From assembly GCF_018139145.2 (NCBI RefSeq), contig NC_059500.1:52880663-52944662 (forward strand): a stretch of 64,000 nucleotides of DNA, given 5' to 3'. The notes under the pieces are model-generated. The model had not been told where the DNA came from. It saw nothing but the letters and a program-made list of their open reading frames with translations, and did no database searches. A program made the translations under genes and the position numbers. Position 1 is the first letter of the stretch. Each line of letters opens with the position of its first letter. The stretch comes from Gymnogyps californianus. Taxonomy: Eukaryota > Chordata > Aves > Accipitriformes > Cathartidae. This document shows positions 1-12,448 of this stretch, piece after piece.

Positions 1-3000
1 ACTGATATAAAACTGTGTCCTTGCAAAAGAAGCTGCTTCAAATGGTACATAAGTATGTGGGTTGGCCTCAGGTCTCCGGGCTGCTTCTCAGGTGATCTCG
101 GGACCAAAATCCTGGACTAGTCAGGAAATATTTATGCTATGTTCAGGTCACAGGGGTCTGGCATATTCCTACAGGAAAGGGTAAAGGATTTTAAAGGCAG
201 ACTACCTTTCTTCTCATTTCAAAGGCATGTTTGTTGGCAGGAAGATGTAGTGAGATGGAAACTCCTTATCTGCTGCCTCTGCCTCAGGCTCCTTCATCAG
301 CAAGACTTATTTCTCCAGGCTGTAAGAGGCAGAGATGTGTGGGTCTTTCTCAGTTTGGAAGAAATGAAGAGGAAAAACTTTCTGCATACATTTAGAGAAT
401 ATAAGGGAACAGTTACAATCCTGGAAGTACCCTGTAATTCATAGCATTTGGAATCAGGTACGGTTTTATTGTTAACCTTCACTTTACCCAAAAGATGACC
501 TTTCTATCTTTTTCAGAGCAGTAGTATTCAAGCTTTTTGTGTAGCTCTCCCTGGCTTGACATTCATCTCTTTTGCCTGTATAATCCTTCTTAGCCATATG
601 AAGGAAAATAAGATGTTACTTGTTTGCAGTAAAATGTTGCTTATGCCAATCCATCTTTTTCCTAAGTCAGTGTAACAGCGCCATTAGAAAACTTAGTAAT
701 CTTAACAGGAGCTAGGGAGAACTCCCAAACAGAAGTTACACATCTATCTGTTCTGTGCTACCTTTCAGGTATGCTAAGAAACATTATGGGGTTAGGGTTG
801 GGATTGGGTTTTTTTTGCCTTTGTTACAATGTATTTCTAACCATCCCTTAGTTAAATGTTTTCACTTTTACATGTATATGTAAAAGTAAATGTAAATGTG
901 TATGTATATATATGTGTGTACTGTCAAGTCCAATTAACACATTTAAGTTGAATAATGCACACACATACATACACATTTTGCTTGGGACTGGAAGGTGGTT
1001 AAATGATCTTTGAAGAGTTTCTGTGTTTTGGAAGAAGATGAACAATGACATGGATGTATAAACAGTGAGTCTGAGGATCAACAGTTTATCCTAGTGAAGA
1101 AGAAGGATTATCAGAAAGTAAAACAGAATGAAGATAATGTTCTCTTCTTCAGGCTTTAAAGTTTCAGAGAGAGCTGAGAAGCTTTTAACCTATCAAGCTG
1201 TCAGTTCAAGGACCCATTTCCTATTGCAACAATTGCTACTGATGATTGTCCATTGCAGAATCGGCACTGCTGGTTATGGAGTATTGAATTACTCTCCCTG
1301 CTTCAACCCAGGGGCTGATTTTCATGCATATTTTAAGTTTTACCATTTTTCCATATTCAGCATTAGTATGCTAGGCAGGCAGTTAGAGATAAGCTAGAGA
1401 CCATTTTTCATTTCCTCCCTTTAGGTCAAGAATGCGGCAGAGAAAGCCTTTTTAGTCTCAGTGTATGGGATCATAAAATATTGATTCACTACTGGTTTAA
1501 ATGCACATTTAGAAGAGTGTGAAAGGTGTTATTTTGTGTAATCTTGTGGCATGAAATATGACATGACCATGATTTACCCCTTTGCTCAAATGGTGAAATG
1601 AGGATCTCATGAGAATCAATTCCAGCACAGGTAAAAAAACCATGAGAAATGAAAGGGATACTGGTGTCCAAAGCCTTCCTGTAGTTACTTATATTACTTA
1701 CTGTTAGTAAAGAATGGAAACTTTCTGCCCTCTTTGACTCTTCTCTTGCCTTACACTTTTGGCCTGTGTCAGAGCTAAACGAAACTTTACTTGCCACTTG
1801 TATTCTTTCAAGAGAATAAGAAATCTCCTGTTCCCATGTAATGTTGTGTGTCAACCACTTATGCTAGTGTCTATCAGTAAATACTTTTCGAATCTGCTAA
1901 GAAAATGTAGTTTCTCTACTTAGGAAATTGTGCCATTTTGCCATTCCTTCTCAGGCAGAAAAAGTCATTGTTTTGAAATCTTTTATAGAACAAAAGTTTT
2001 AAAATTGCCTGTCAATGATTTTGAAATTATGGAAATATTTTGCCTTATTTTGCGTCAACTATGTCAAAGCATTCTGTTTCGGTTAATCCTCTCCAGTAGG
2101 GAACATTGCAGTAAATATTATGTATGTCTAAAGGTAACACTAATTTTCTGTTAAGGGTAAAGGAAGGCAGATCATTCATAGAAAGATGTGATGCTTCACT
2201 GAAGCCAAAGAAGGCATAGTGATTTCTATGACATTTTTAGATAAGTGGGATATTTTCAACTGACTTTGCTCATTCATGTTGACAATAACGTGACAAAAAT
2301 AAATTGAGAGACTGAGCAAGACAGAGAAAGAAAGGACTTCCAGATTATTTAAAAAAAAGAAGAAAAAAAGGAAAAAAAACTTTGTAAAAAAAATTGAAAT
2401 TTTTAACACCATTTCAAATCAAGAAAATATTTTACATTTTGTTATCCATTCCAATGTGCAACAAAGATTTTGAAATTCAATGATCTTATGCTAATATAAA
2501 AATAAAAATGAGATGAAATGATAGTATTAAACCAAAATAATTTCTTTTAGTCGTGCAAAGGGTTTTTAATCCTAACCAAATATTTTGATACTGATGAAGT
2601 AAACAGAAAAGAACAAACAGTACATTTCATTTACATTTTCCTTAAAAACTGAAATCAGCATATTCTTGAAAAATATTTTTATTTTGAATATTTTTATACT
2701 CAGCAGAAAGTTATTCCCTTCATATTTTTTCAACAAGGATGGATGATTATAGAAAGTATACCATTTTAAACATGACAAAGATCCCCATGTAGATTTAATT
2801 CTGATACTGAGGATAAAGTACAAGCATAAATTGATAATACTTTATGTTATGTCTGATTTCTTAAGGAAATTACAAAGTAATCATAATCATATGGCATCTT
2901 TATAGTTTGTGTGTTCTGTGTCAAATACTGCCTGAGAACTTCTAGAACTGTTTGGCTTCAGCTGTTCTTTGCTGTACAGATATTAACAGATAGAGTTTCT

Positions 3001-6000
3001 GGACAAAAAGAAAATCCTTAATTTATTGAGATATTTTGTGGAGGATAAGGCTCACATGGGGAACTGAATCTCAAACAAAGTGGTTGGTCACTGTGTGGAT
3101 GGTGATAGGAGCCTCCAATGCAAGGGTCCTTACAAAAACATCTTCAGCAGGTTCAGAGGAGTTTCTCAGTCTGCCATTCAGCCAGACGCTTACAGTTCAA
3201 ATCACCTGCAATCTTATGTGGCCACTCCAGCACATACATGATCCGTTTCTATCAATTATTTCAAATTATGTAGAAGGCATCTGTCAACTCATGCATCTGT
3301 AGGAAAAGCTTATACCAATTATTTAAAATTGTCTATATAATTTGGTTAATTCTGCAGCAAGACCTACTTGCTGGGATGGCCAAATTCCCTTGTGTTGTTT
3401 GTCAACATAATTTAATTATACGAACTGTGCTGATCAGTTGGTCTATAGACAGCAAGGCTGCTTCGAGAAATGTCCAGGACTGTACATAATGTTATTCCTG
3501 GAGATGTCCTGCACCAAAAAGTCAAATATTTTGTTATGAAGGTGATTAAGGGTTCAGTCAATCACTGGGTCTCATGCCAGTCCATTGCCACAAATCAGTC
3601 CTTTGTCTTACTTGTGCAGAAATTAGCAGGGGAGTTGATGATCAAGTGCGACAGGTATGCACACGGGCAGAGTCCTGATAACCCAGCTTTTCACATTATG
3701 TGAAAAGAAGAGGTTGGATAGAGGTGAGAAGTGTTTTTAGTGTCCTTACTGAGGGAAAGGCTGAGTTTAGTCATTTTAGGGGAAGCAGGATAATTTAACC
3801 AGGCAAGATCCACCAGTCTTTGTGTTATACATGTTTGTTTTATACTTCAGATAGGATTTCTTATTGCAGTAGGAAATAGGGCACAGAGTTAGTGGGTACA
3901 TGGCACCTTAATTCCTTCAAAGTCAAACTACCCATTTCTTCAGAGTAACAGCTTACTTTGGTACCTTTTATTTTCAGTAGGTGAAAATATGGGGGCTGGA
4001 AGGGAGCGGTAAAGGAGAAAATACGTGGTGACTATTTCTATTGAAACACTTTGCCTACATTGTTCAGAAGGCGTACAAAACCCTGAGGTAGAAATACAAA
4101 CATATAATTATATTCTCTCTTTGCCTGGTCTTCTGAAAGAAAGAGTGATGTTTTGGAGGAGGACAAATAAAGTATCACTTGGCAGTGATTAATAGTCACA
4201 AAACATAACAGAGAATGGGACAGTGGTTAACCTGATTATGTATGAAAACATGCATTTAAACACTGTCATAAACTAGAAGTTCTGTACCTTGTATTTTTAG
4301 AAAGAGGTTTACTTTTAAACAACCAGTATTGATTGTTCTAGCAATGTACGTAACCTTTTAGTATGTTTTTTTCCAGCGAAAAATTAAGTCTATTGGTTTT
4401 CCCTACTACTCACCCACCCACAATTTAATGTTAGTTTTTATGGATGCTGCTACTTGCAAGTTTGAGACAAGTGCCAATTGACCTGTCATTCCTCTTTTAA
4501 TTTAGTGATGAAGATACGGACATAATATAAAATAAACGTGTAACATGAAGAAGAGTAGGAAAGTTATTATGGAAAGTTGGAAAATACATGGACAAGCTTG
4601 CATGGAGAGCCAAGAGAAACATTTCGTGCACCACGGCAGAGATAGCACTGACAGCCTTAGTTTAGTAATGAAGAGTGACTATCAACAGTATCAAAAGCTG
4701 CAGTGAAAACAAAATCAGTGGCTGTGTGAACAAGCTTAACCTATGACAAGCTCTCTGGTGAGAATGCGAGTTTAGCATGCGTGAAAATGAGGGTCTGAGA
4801 TCAAGAATTTTATGACCTCCCTCTAGCACAGCCCAAGAGGTGCCTGCTCAGCACAAACATCAACTCAATCCCGCCCTTCACTGGGATCTGCTGGCCTCCA
4901 GAAAGCACTGAAAGTTATACCATGAGCAAAGTCAAGTTGAAAAGAACACCACAACACACAGACTGTTCTTCTGAAATGGTCCTATTTGACACCAAATTAA
5001 TGAAGTACAGTGTTTTCTCTTTTTCACTGTGACTATAATGAAGCCTGCCTGCTTGTGACTATCAGCAAAATTATACAGTACACTGGGACAGCTCTGCACA
5101 GCTGCTTACAGACCATCAGGAAGACCAGGTATTCACCAGCCCGAATGCTTGAGAGTGACCTATGCAGTTCACAAAAACAATTACATCAATAGCACTCCTT
5201 GTCCCTTTTGTTCCCCAGAGAAGTGTGGAAGCTGGGGCTGGTGAAGAGCCACCCTCTGCATCTGAGAGAGAGAGAGAGAAGAGACACTGTTGCCATGGTG
5301 TGCAACTGCTTTTTCATAAATGTTTCAGTAAGGTCGTGCCCTGCTTGATTAATTCCAAGAGTTCACATTCATCTACTGCCACACAGACAGCTTACAGCAG
5401 ATGTTCACTGAAGCCATTTCATGCTGACTTATAACCCTTCTCTTTTTCCAGTACCTAATGTTATCGGGATGGTTGTATTCTGGACAGAGAAGTAACTGGC
5501 GTAACCACTGAAAAACAGCCTCCGTTGTGCCCACAATTGTCTTTGCACCCCAGCTGCCTCGGTTGACAACTAAAAGGCAGCAAATTTTGCCCACCCTGAA
5601 TAACCACAGACTCTCCCTGATGCAAATGTAACAGAGTACGTGGACCCACTACATTTTTCCCGTGTAATTTCATATGGTTGAAAGCAGCATGCGCACAAAC
5701 CCAGGAATGAAACTGTTTCTGAAGAGGCTTTTATACACAGTCCAAAGACAGGGCCATGGACAACAGAAATTATTTTACATCCTATGCCCTGCTCACCTTT
5801 CCCTCTCTCACACAAGCATCAGGTTGTCAATAATAAGGGGAACGGAAGGACCAGGAGGAGGTGGGTTTGTTATATGTTTTGGTACACAATAGCCTGTGAT
5901 GTAATGAGTGGAAGGAATACTTGCAGAACAAGAATTTCTGCTGCAGTACAGAGGAGAGCAGAGGTGGTCATAAGTGGCAAACTAAGAAAAAAGGGATTCT

Positions 6001-6420
6001 GTTTTTAGATTTCTCGTAACTTGTGAAACTCCATGCTTCTCCTTAAATCATGCAGATTATTGTCATTGTGAGAAATTTTATTTGCATATTCCTTATCCAT
6101 ATTTTTCAATGAAATTCAAGGGCAAATTCTTGAGATATGAATCTGCCCAAATTAAACTAAACCAATGTTCACTGAGTTCCCACTGAGATGATGAAATCAT
6201 TTTAATGTGACTGTATCTGGTAATTACAGCAGGTTAGTAATACTCTCAGGAATTCTGTCTTGACTTTGAATATTGTGAGAAGAAGTAATGTGAGATGGAA
6301 AAATAAAATGATCACTTCAGTTTGTGTTTATGTAGATAATGTCTTCAAATTCATTTTGTTATTATGATTTTCTATGGCAAAACTATATTTCTGAAAATCA
6401 TGCTATTTTAATTACAGATC
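1..6420. other. Noncoding AT-rich sequence, no gene recognised
   Basis: I see no gene in this stretch. The open frames are short (121 codons or fewer), overlap on both strands and show no recognisable domain, signal peptide or repeated motif. There are A-rich patches around 2350-2400 and a short GA dinucleotide run at about 5264-5280. A perfect small hairpin lies at 864-887. The sequence is consistent with intergenic or intronic bird DNA. Confidence 0.6.
864..887. repeat. Perfect short inverted repeat (hairpin)
   Basis: ACTTTTACAT at 864-873 is the exact reverse complement of ATGTAAAAGT at 878-887, leaving a 4-nt loop. The stem is A/T-rich and no terminator-like function is expected in a vertebrate genome. 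It sits just before a TA/TG-rich patch (about 888-920) and may simply have arisen from that low-complexity sequence. Confidence 0.75.
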
Positions 6421-6436
6421 ATTTCACCACTCAGTT

Positions 6437-6490
6437 GAATTCTCTCTCTCTCTCCTCTCCTCTCCTCTCCGCTCCGCTCCGCTCCTCCAT
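6437..6490. repeat. Compound CT / CTCTC / CTCCG pyrimidine microsatellite
   Basis: A CT dinucleotide run passes into CTCTC-type pentamers and then into three GCTCC units that differ by a single C-to-G change. The pyrimidine-rich run gives rise to spurious Ser/Leu-rich open frames. The graded change of unit suggests stepwise expansion and mutation of one ancestral CT tract. Confidence 0.85.
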
Positions 6491-6536
6491 CCCATGGCTC
6501 AAGGTTCCTCCATCCATGAACCATGGCTCAAGGTTC
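6484..6536. repeat. Two-copy 29-bp tandem duplication
   Basis: The 16-mer CCATGGCTCAAGGTTC occurs at 6492-6507 and again at 6521-6536, a period of 29 bp. A flanking CTCCATCC-type segment is shared by both units. The duplication abuts the CT-rich microsatellite, so slippage or local repair at that tract could have produced it. Confidence 0.8.
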
Positions 6537-6544
6537 AATTGCCA

Positions 6545-7340
6545 TTTGCTTTTTGCCAGGAGCAGAGCTGGTTTAAAGGGCCTGTCATGCACCTTTGTTG
6601 CATCCTCAGGCAAGTGAAACACAGCTCTACTCAAGTTCTTGCAACTGAGGGGAGAATTGGACCTGCAGGGCTCCTGTCCTGTCTCAGGATCACCCACCTC
6701 TTCTGGTGTCTTTGGTGTTTGTAATCAGTCAAAACGGGAAGGGAGGAAAGGAGTAGTGATGTATCTCTCACTGACGGTATCCTGCAGGCCCTGCCTCCCC
6801 GCAGCAGCCCGTAGGACAGCGCAGTGGGCTGGACCCGGCCTCTCAGAGCCCTGCTGCAGTCTGACAAAGATATTGCCTGCCAGCATGATCTGAAGCCATA
6901 CTGAGGTCAGGGCATACTATGTACCTGTTGCCCACTTTTTTAAGAGGCACCTCAAAGTTGGTCAAGGCACTGAAGGCAGTGGTCTCCCCAAGCCATTAAT
7001 CCTCTGCGCACAGAGAAGGATCTGCTTTGGCTTCGGCTGGGTGGCACAGCTAAGTGTGTGACTCCTCACAAGTCCACCCTTGTGGGAGGAAAAGGCAGTT
7101 CCTGAGAGGCACAATGAGAAATTAAGGGTTTTTATCTTCTCGCAAAGAGCTGGGGTCACAAACCAGTTGTCTCAGTATCAAGTCACCAGCTCCAGCTGAG
7201 GAGTCCAGAGCGGCTCTGATGCTGCTGTGTGGTGCTGGCGTCCTGGTGAGGCTGACTGTTGTGCAAAGAGGAAGTGCCAGTGACATGGGTAACTCCGTGT
7301 GGCAGGTGCACCCGCTCCAATAAAGGCTGAAACTTCTCGA
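6545..7340. other. GC-richer unclassified segment
   Basis: This segment is visibly richer in G+C than its surroundings and has overlapping open frames of fewer than 95 codons on both strands, none with a recognisable domain. An AATAAA lies near 7319. It may be upstream sequence of the LTR-like element that follows, or an old unclassified repeat. I cannot assign it to a gene. Confidence 0.4.
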
Positions 7341-7344
7341 CCAG

Positions 7345-7973
7345 TGGAAGGAAAGAGTTAAACTAGAAGCCGCAGTTTGGGGGTTGAGCCCGCCAGCCAC
7401 GAGGTAACTGGAGTCAGGTAGACAGAGTGCCCCAAGTCATGCACCCCAGCTACCCGAGCCTGCCAAAACCACCTCAAACAGTGAAACCCCTTGATTAAGA
7501 GAAGTTTCCAGACCACTGACCATATATGACTACGAGCCCTGATCTGACCTAGGGTATAAATGGAGCCTCGCCGGAGGACAAATTGAGCCAGTCCTCCTCG
7601 GAGCAGCGGGTCTGCAGTCAGGGACTCTCTCCGTGGATTGGGATGCCACCCACAGAAACTCCTGCAAGTTGAGAGCCTCACCTTATCCGTGAGTGATTGT
7701 GCATTTTGAGTCATCATTCTAAGCTTAGATTAGGTTACCATTCCTATAGTAATGGTTCCCAACTGACATCCTGAACCTGTAAATAAGTTGTCTTTGTTGC
7801 AGTGTTATGACCTGTTTGATCTGGCTGTTATATCTCAATACAACATAACATTGCTGTTCAATTTGACCATTACATTTCATATCATTAAAGAAAATTGACT
7901 TTTAAAATACATCGCTATCTGTCTAGTGTTTCTGCGACACACTGAAGTGAAGGTACACCTTGACTAGACAACA
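7345..7973 (+). mobile_element. Probable solo LTR of an endogenous retrovirus, plus strand
   Basis: The segment has the architecture of a retroviral LTR. A GC-rich U3-like part contains a TATA box (TATAAA, 7555-7560). A transcribed part follows, with an ATTAAA polyadenylation signal at 7884-7889. The right side ends near a CA at 7973. It resembles avian ERV LTRs I know, but I cannot name the family. The 5' boundary is uncertain and I could not define a target-site duplication. No gag, pol or env sequence adjoins it, so it would be a solo LTR. It could instead be another Pol II promoter-bearing repeat. Confidence 0.5.
7555..7560 (+). promoter_or_regulatory. TATA box of the LTR-like element
   Basis: TATAAA lies in a GC-rich context about 325 bp upstream of an ATTAAA polyadenylation signal, as expected for the promoter and polyadenylation signal of one LTR. 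This is inferred from arrangement only. Confidence 0.45.
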
Positions 7974-8504
7974 CTGAGAAAGGCGGAAGCTTAAAAAAAT
8001 AAAATAAAATCCTTTTTTTACTGATGAACTTGCCAGGGTTGACTGAAGGTATCAGTTCCAAACCTGCAGTTGTGGATTAGTACAACAGCCTTCACGCAGT
8101 CCTTTCTCTTCCCTGAGTGAATGGTTGTCTAATAGGCTTCCTTTTTTGTGTCATTTCTTCTCATCCTATCATGTTGCTTGGTAAGAATGAATTCAGAAAG
8201 TGAACCTGTGCATTTTGTAGGGTGAGCTGGAGGTCACAGTGGTCTCCTGTGGAAATAAGTCCCCAAAATCTGCCCTGCCTGCAATGAAAGTTCTGTCCCT
8301 TTCTCTGTGTTTGTCGCTGGCAATTTTATCACCCTCAGGAACACAACTCTTGAGACAGGTCATGGATGTCTGTTAGACTGAAGGTCACAAACTCGTTAAA
8401 TAAATAATCATTCTTTCAAAATCTTTCTGAAATTCACTGTAATTTGAAGCAAGAGAATCAGCCCACTCCATCACACACTGAGCTTGTTTTTGTCAGCTTG
8501 TGCT

Positions 8505-8535
8505 CCTAATCACTTACCAATTACTTATGCAAATT
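8505..8535. promoter_or_regulatory. Candidate cis-regulatory motif cluster (octamer plus homeodomain-type sites)
   Basis: A perfect POU octamer, ATGCAAAT, lies at 8527-8534. It is closely preceded by a TAATCA-like site and an AATTA core, all within about 30 bp. Such clusters are typical of developmental enhancers, but AT-rich DNA produces them by chance as well. Nothing else in the sequence proves function. Confidence 0.25.
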
Positions 8536-11089
8536 GGAGGAGAAGATGAAGGTTGCTTTCAAGGCTGCCTCGCAGGGGCCCTATAAAGCCGATAGTTGTA
8601 GATGTCCATGGTTTTTGTTGGTTTTTTTTTTTTTTTTTGAGTGGGTACATTAGAGCTTTATAAAAAGGTTCTTCATTTCACCTAGACTCCCAAACAGTAC
8701 TGTTTTAGTACTTCCAGGCAGGGTTTTCCTCAGCTGTCAAAAGTCAGCAGCTGATGGTTATGGTGCGGATAATCACAAAGAAAAAGTATTCTTGTTGAAA
8801 AAGAAAAGCAGAGAAAAGTTGGGAGATTATTGGTGCAAAAGGTTTTTTAATTTAAAACTAGGTTTTCCTTTGTTGTTGCACTAAAATTCTTACTTAGCTG
8901 TTTCTGTATGTCTTGAATTATTTTAAGGGCTAAGAGCATATCTTCTCCTCTGTGCTTCCATTTTGTGCACGTCTTTTCTATGTGCAGTTGTATCATATCT
9001 GCTATTTATCATATAAACATAGTGTGAAATGATGTGGATAACTGTTAAAAGGTAGAGCAAAGGGTTGATCGAAGTACAATCCTTTAAGTGTGTTTCTTAA
9101 CTTGCATAATTATGTTTAATTAAATCACACAGAATGTACGCACCATTTTGATGTGCTGTGGTGACCAGTGACAAGTGAAATTCCCTGCAGGAAAGGGCCT
9201 TTGCAGATTCTCTGAGATCCTACGGGGAAATCAATGACGTTATAATCTGAATTAGACATAGTTCCTGCAGAGAGGAATCTAAGCAAGCCTGCAGAAAACT
9301 GCTGATTCTTTTGGTAAATAAGACATTTTCCTGCTTTTCTGTCTTAGTACTGTGAAGATTTTCTGATGGAAATTGCAAACTAATTGTTTGATATATAAGG
9401 TATCTGTATATTTTTAGATGAAAAAATGTAAGTTTAAATTTTATATCGGTTAAATGCAATAATTTTTTTTATAGCTGATCTCTTGAAGATTAAAACCAAT
9501 CCATGCATAATCCCTCCCTGCTAGCCAGAATGCATTTTTAAAATGTTCCTTTAATTATCTAAACACTAGGACTTGCACATTGTATAACATCATATGATCA
9601 TATCTACAGTATTATTAATAGATTACTGTGTTAGAAAATGCAGGAAAATCCCTCTTTGTAATTTTCCTGTGCGCTTAGTTCTCTCTCTCCTCTATACATT
9701 TGACATTTTGCCTTGCTTGCTCATGGAAATAATATAATAACAGAATATTTTGCATGTTCAGTCAGAGGATCTCAATGCCTCTAGTAACTAAATTCTTACA
9801 AATGGAGCTTGTTGGGACTTTTCTGATTTTAAAACACGTTTTTGGGGGTGGGGAACACTGTCTTGTGGAAACTGAAAGGCTTTCAGAACAATACAACTTA
9901 TTCTGACAAAGTTTCAGGTTTTCCTTTCATTTACTCAGCTCTTTAGGCAATCTGCTAGGAGTTAAGCTTTTGAGTGTCTTTCCTCAGGATTGTCAGTAAG
10001 CCAGGAACCCCAGGTGCCATGTTCCCAAGCTCTGGGCAGCTCTACCATGTATGCACAAAGTATTGTGTATGTTTTCCAGCACCTGTGGCTCTGGGAGTGT
10101 CCTGCCTTGCATTTCTGCAAGTCCTGCTATTTCTGACACTCCCCTCTGGAATCTGTGAGCATCTGTTTTCTTGTTGAGTTTCTTTTCCATGAAGAATCAC
10201 TACCCATTAGTCCAAAATTCTTTTTGAGATATTTTGTGAGACAGAAATCCTAGTTTTCTGTCAGATCATCTGTGAATTGGGGGCTATAATTTAGTTATTC
10301 CTCACCTCTGGGAGGTACATTTTAAAACTACTTACAAATAAACAATAGTTGCTGGTTACCCCTTGTTAACTTGTTAGTTTGGAGTTGGTGTTGGCTTTAA
10401 GATTTTTTCACTGCACTTCATTGCATGAGGCAGATGTTCCTGACGATTCATGCAAACTCTCTGAGTGGGATATGAAGATCTGGGGAGATAACGCAGCCTT
10501 GAAAAGAGCATGTTTTGATACACTTGTTTTTTCTTGCATGGTTGTGGAAGAAAGGCACACAGGAAGAGACATAGTATAAAACAGAAGCAATGGAGAAAGT
10601 CTGCTGCAAGTCACTGTCCAGAATGGTCAACCACATGTGGTAGAAATCATTATTCTGTTTTGTATTAGTGCAGTTCAAGCAGACCTTTGGCATTGAGCTA
10701 ATACACTAGTTTACTTTTTCTAGAGGATAATCAACTTCGAGTTTAAGGGTGTTTCTGTGTGAGTAGAAGCATGTCAATGCAGCTATCTTTCTACTTCCAA
10801 AAGACAGAATTTTTCCTGACTATTTTCATTTTTTCAGTCTTCAAAATTATGGTGGTTATAAGACAAGACAGATGATCTCTGAAATTAAACAGAATTTGTG
10901 ATTTGAGATTGCTATATATTGGAGACCAAACAGAATTGATGGATAAGATCTACTCACATCAATTCTTCAGATCATAACACTGGAGTCATTGGAAATTGCT
11001 AGAATATTTTTTATTTCTTTCCACCAATGACATGCTATCCATCCTTGACCTTACTTACCACACATGTCATAAGCCATAATTTCAAAACT

Positions 11090-11122
11090 GCAAAAAAGAT
11101 ATATATATAAATATCTTTTTGC
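11090..11122. repeat. AT-rich hairpin
   Basis: The left arm at 11090-11102 pairs with ATATCTTTTTGC at 11111-11122, with one bulged A and an 8-nt AT-rich loop. The TA-repeat centre suggests a cruciform-prone microsatellite rather than an RNA gene. Confidence 0.7.
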
Positions 11123-12052
11123 ACAAAAAGTTGCTTTGCTATAAATCTAATTCTTACTCAGTTAAATAGCATTTGAGGGGTTAATTAGTACTTCGTATAT
11201 ACAAAGACTTAGTTTGCACATGAAGTAATTGATACATAGTGATTTGTGTACACACTTTTTTCTGAAAACTGACCTTTCACAGATGACTGTAGAAGTGCAC
11301 ATTTTTGTTTTAAATACCATTGATTAACTTGTTTAAAAGTACTGGAATAAACTTCTTCAAAATGAACTAATAAAGAGATTGTATTATAAAAAAACATAGA
11401 CAGTGTTGTTCTCTCAGCCATAATAATAATCTGTTATGGAAAATAGCTCTTAATATACTGTATTCTCACAATTGGGAGTCATTCTTTATTGTCCATGATA
11501 GTCAAGAGCAGCCTGCATATGTTTTGGAGATGCTTCAGCTGTGGAACTGAAAAAGTCAGGAAATCTCCATGCTGGTTGATCCTAACTCCTTTTGCAAAAC
11601 TTGTGCAAAAAAGTCTGTGTCTGGGCAGTGCCATGTTCTCTAGACTATGGCTGAAAGGTTGGTTTAGGGCAGTGATTGAGCCCCTAGCCTTCAACGGGAA
11701 AAGTATCTCCAACTTCAGTTCTAGTCCAAAAAAGCCAGGATTAGTTTTGACTAGGTCTTCTGAGCTCTGTGGAAAAGCCTGAGATAGAGGACAAATACTT
11801 CCTGCTACTCTTCCATTTTTCCATGTTCTCCTCCAGTCAGAAAGATCATTCACATTTAAAAGATTCTGTGATAATATTTTGCATTTTTTAATCAGTCAAT
11901 TAAGTGTCAGCTGAACCCTTCATGCATGCTTGTTTCCCACCAGTATCTATAACAGCTCCAGTTCACAGCTAGTCTGGGAGAGAACAATGAAATGAAGTGC
12001 CTTGGTGACTAACATGAGAGGTGGGCAAGTCTCACCTATCAGGCAGAGTGAG

Positions 12053-12190
12053 AAGGTCTGAATCTTGGATCCAGCACTGAATTGTTGTGTCATCTTGATC
12101 ATGTCACTAAACAACTAGCAATCTCAGTTTTCTGAGTTGCGATGTGGAAATTCAGTATTCATTTACTTGAGAGTGCTAGGGTGTTTTGTG
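12053..12190 (+). mobile_element. MIR-like ancient SINE fragment, plus strand
   Basis: The order of segments follows the body of a MIR/CORE-SINE: a region like 'tctgaatcttggatccagc', then a 'gtgtcatcttgatcatgtcac' type block, then CTCAGTTTTCTGAG. That matches the known MIR sequence order from memory, with many substitutions. MIRs are ancient amniote retroposons mobilised by L2 LINEs and are long inactive. The tRNA-like head is not clearly preserved. Confidence 0.5.
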
Positions 12191-12442
12191 TAAAACCATA
12201 TACAGAGTGATGCTCTAATTTAATCTCTTGGGTTCACTTCTATTTTCTGTGGTTTCAAAGAGCAGTGGGTTGACCTTGGCTGGATGCCAGGTGTCCACCA
12301 AGTCGCTGTATCATTCCTCCTCCTCAACTGGACAGGGGAGAGAAAATATAATGAAAGGCTCATGGGTGAATATAAGGACAGGGAGATCACTCAACAATTA
12401 CCGTCACGGGCAAACAGACTCAACTTGGGGAAACTAGTTTAA

Positions 12443-12448
12443 TTTATT
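12443..12448 (-). terminator. AATAAA polyadenylation signal of the LTR
   Basis: Read on the minus strand this is AATAAA, in the context GGCAATAAATTAAAC. It is placed about 180 bp before the LTR 3' end, the expected position for an LTR polyadenylation signal. Confidence 0.55.

Larger units (their letters stand above)
7980..12050. other. Noncoding sequence, no gene recognised
   Basis: I see no gene. An A-rich patch (about 7993-8011) and a T17 run (8622-8638) occur near the left end. A cluster of homeodomain-type and octamer motifs lies at about 8505-8535 and a hairpin at 11090-11122. The longest open frame is 124 codons (11479-11853, minus) and has no family features. Confidence 0.6.
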
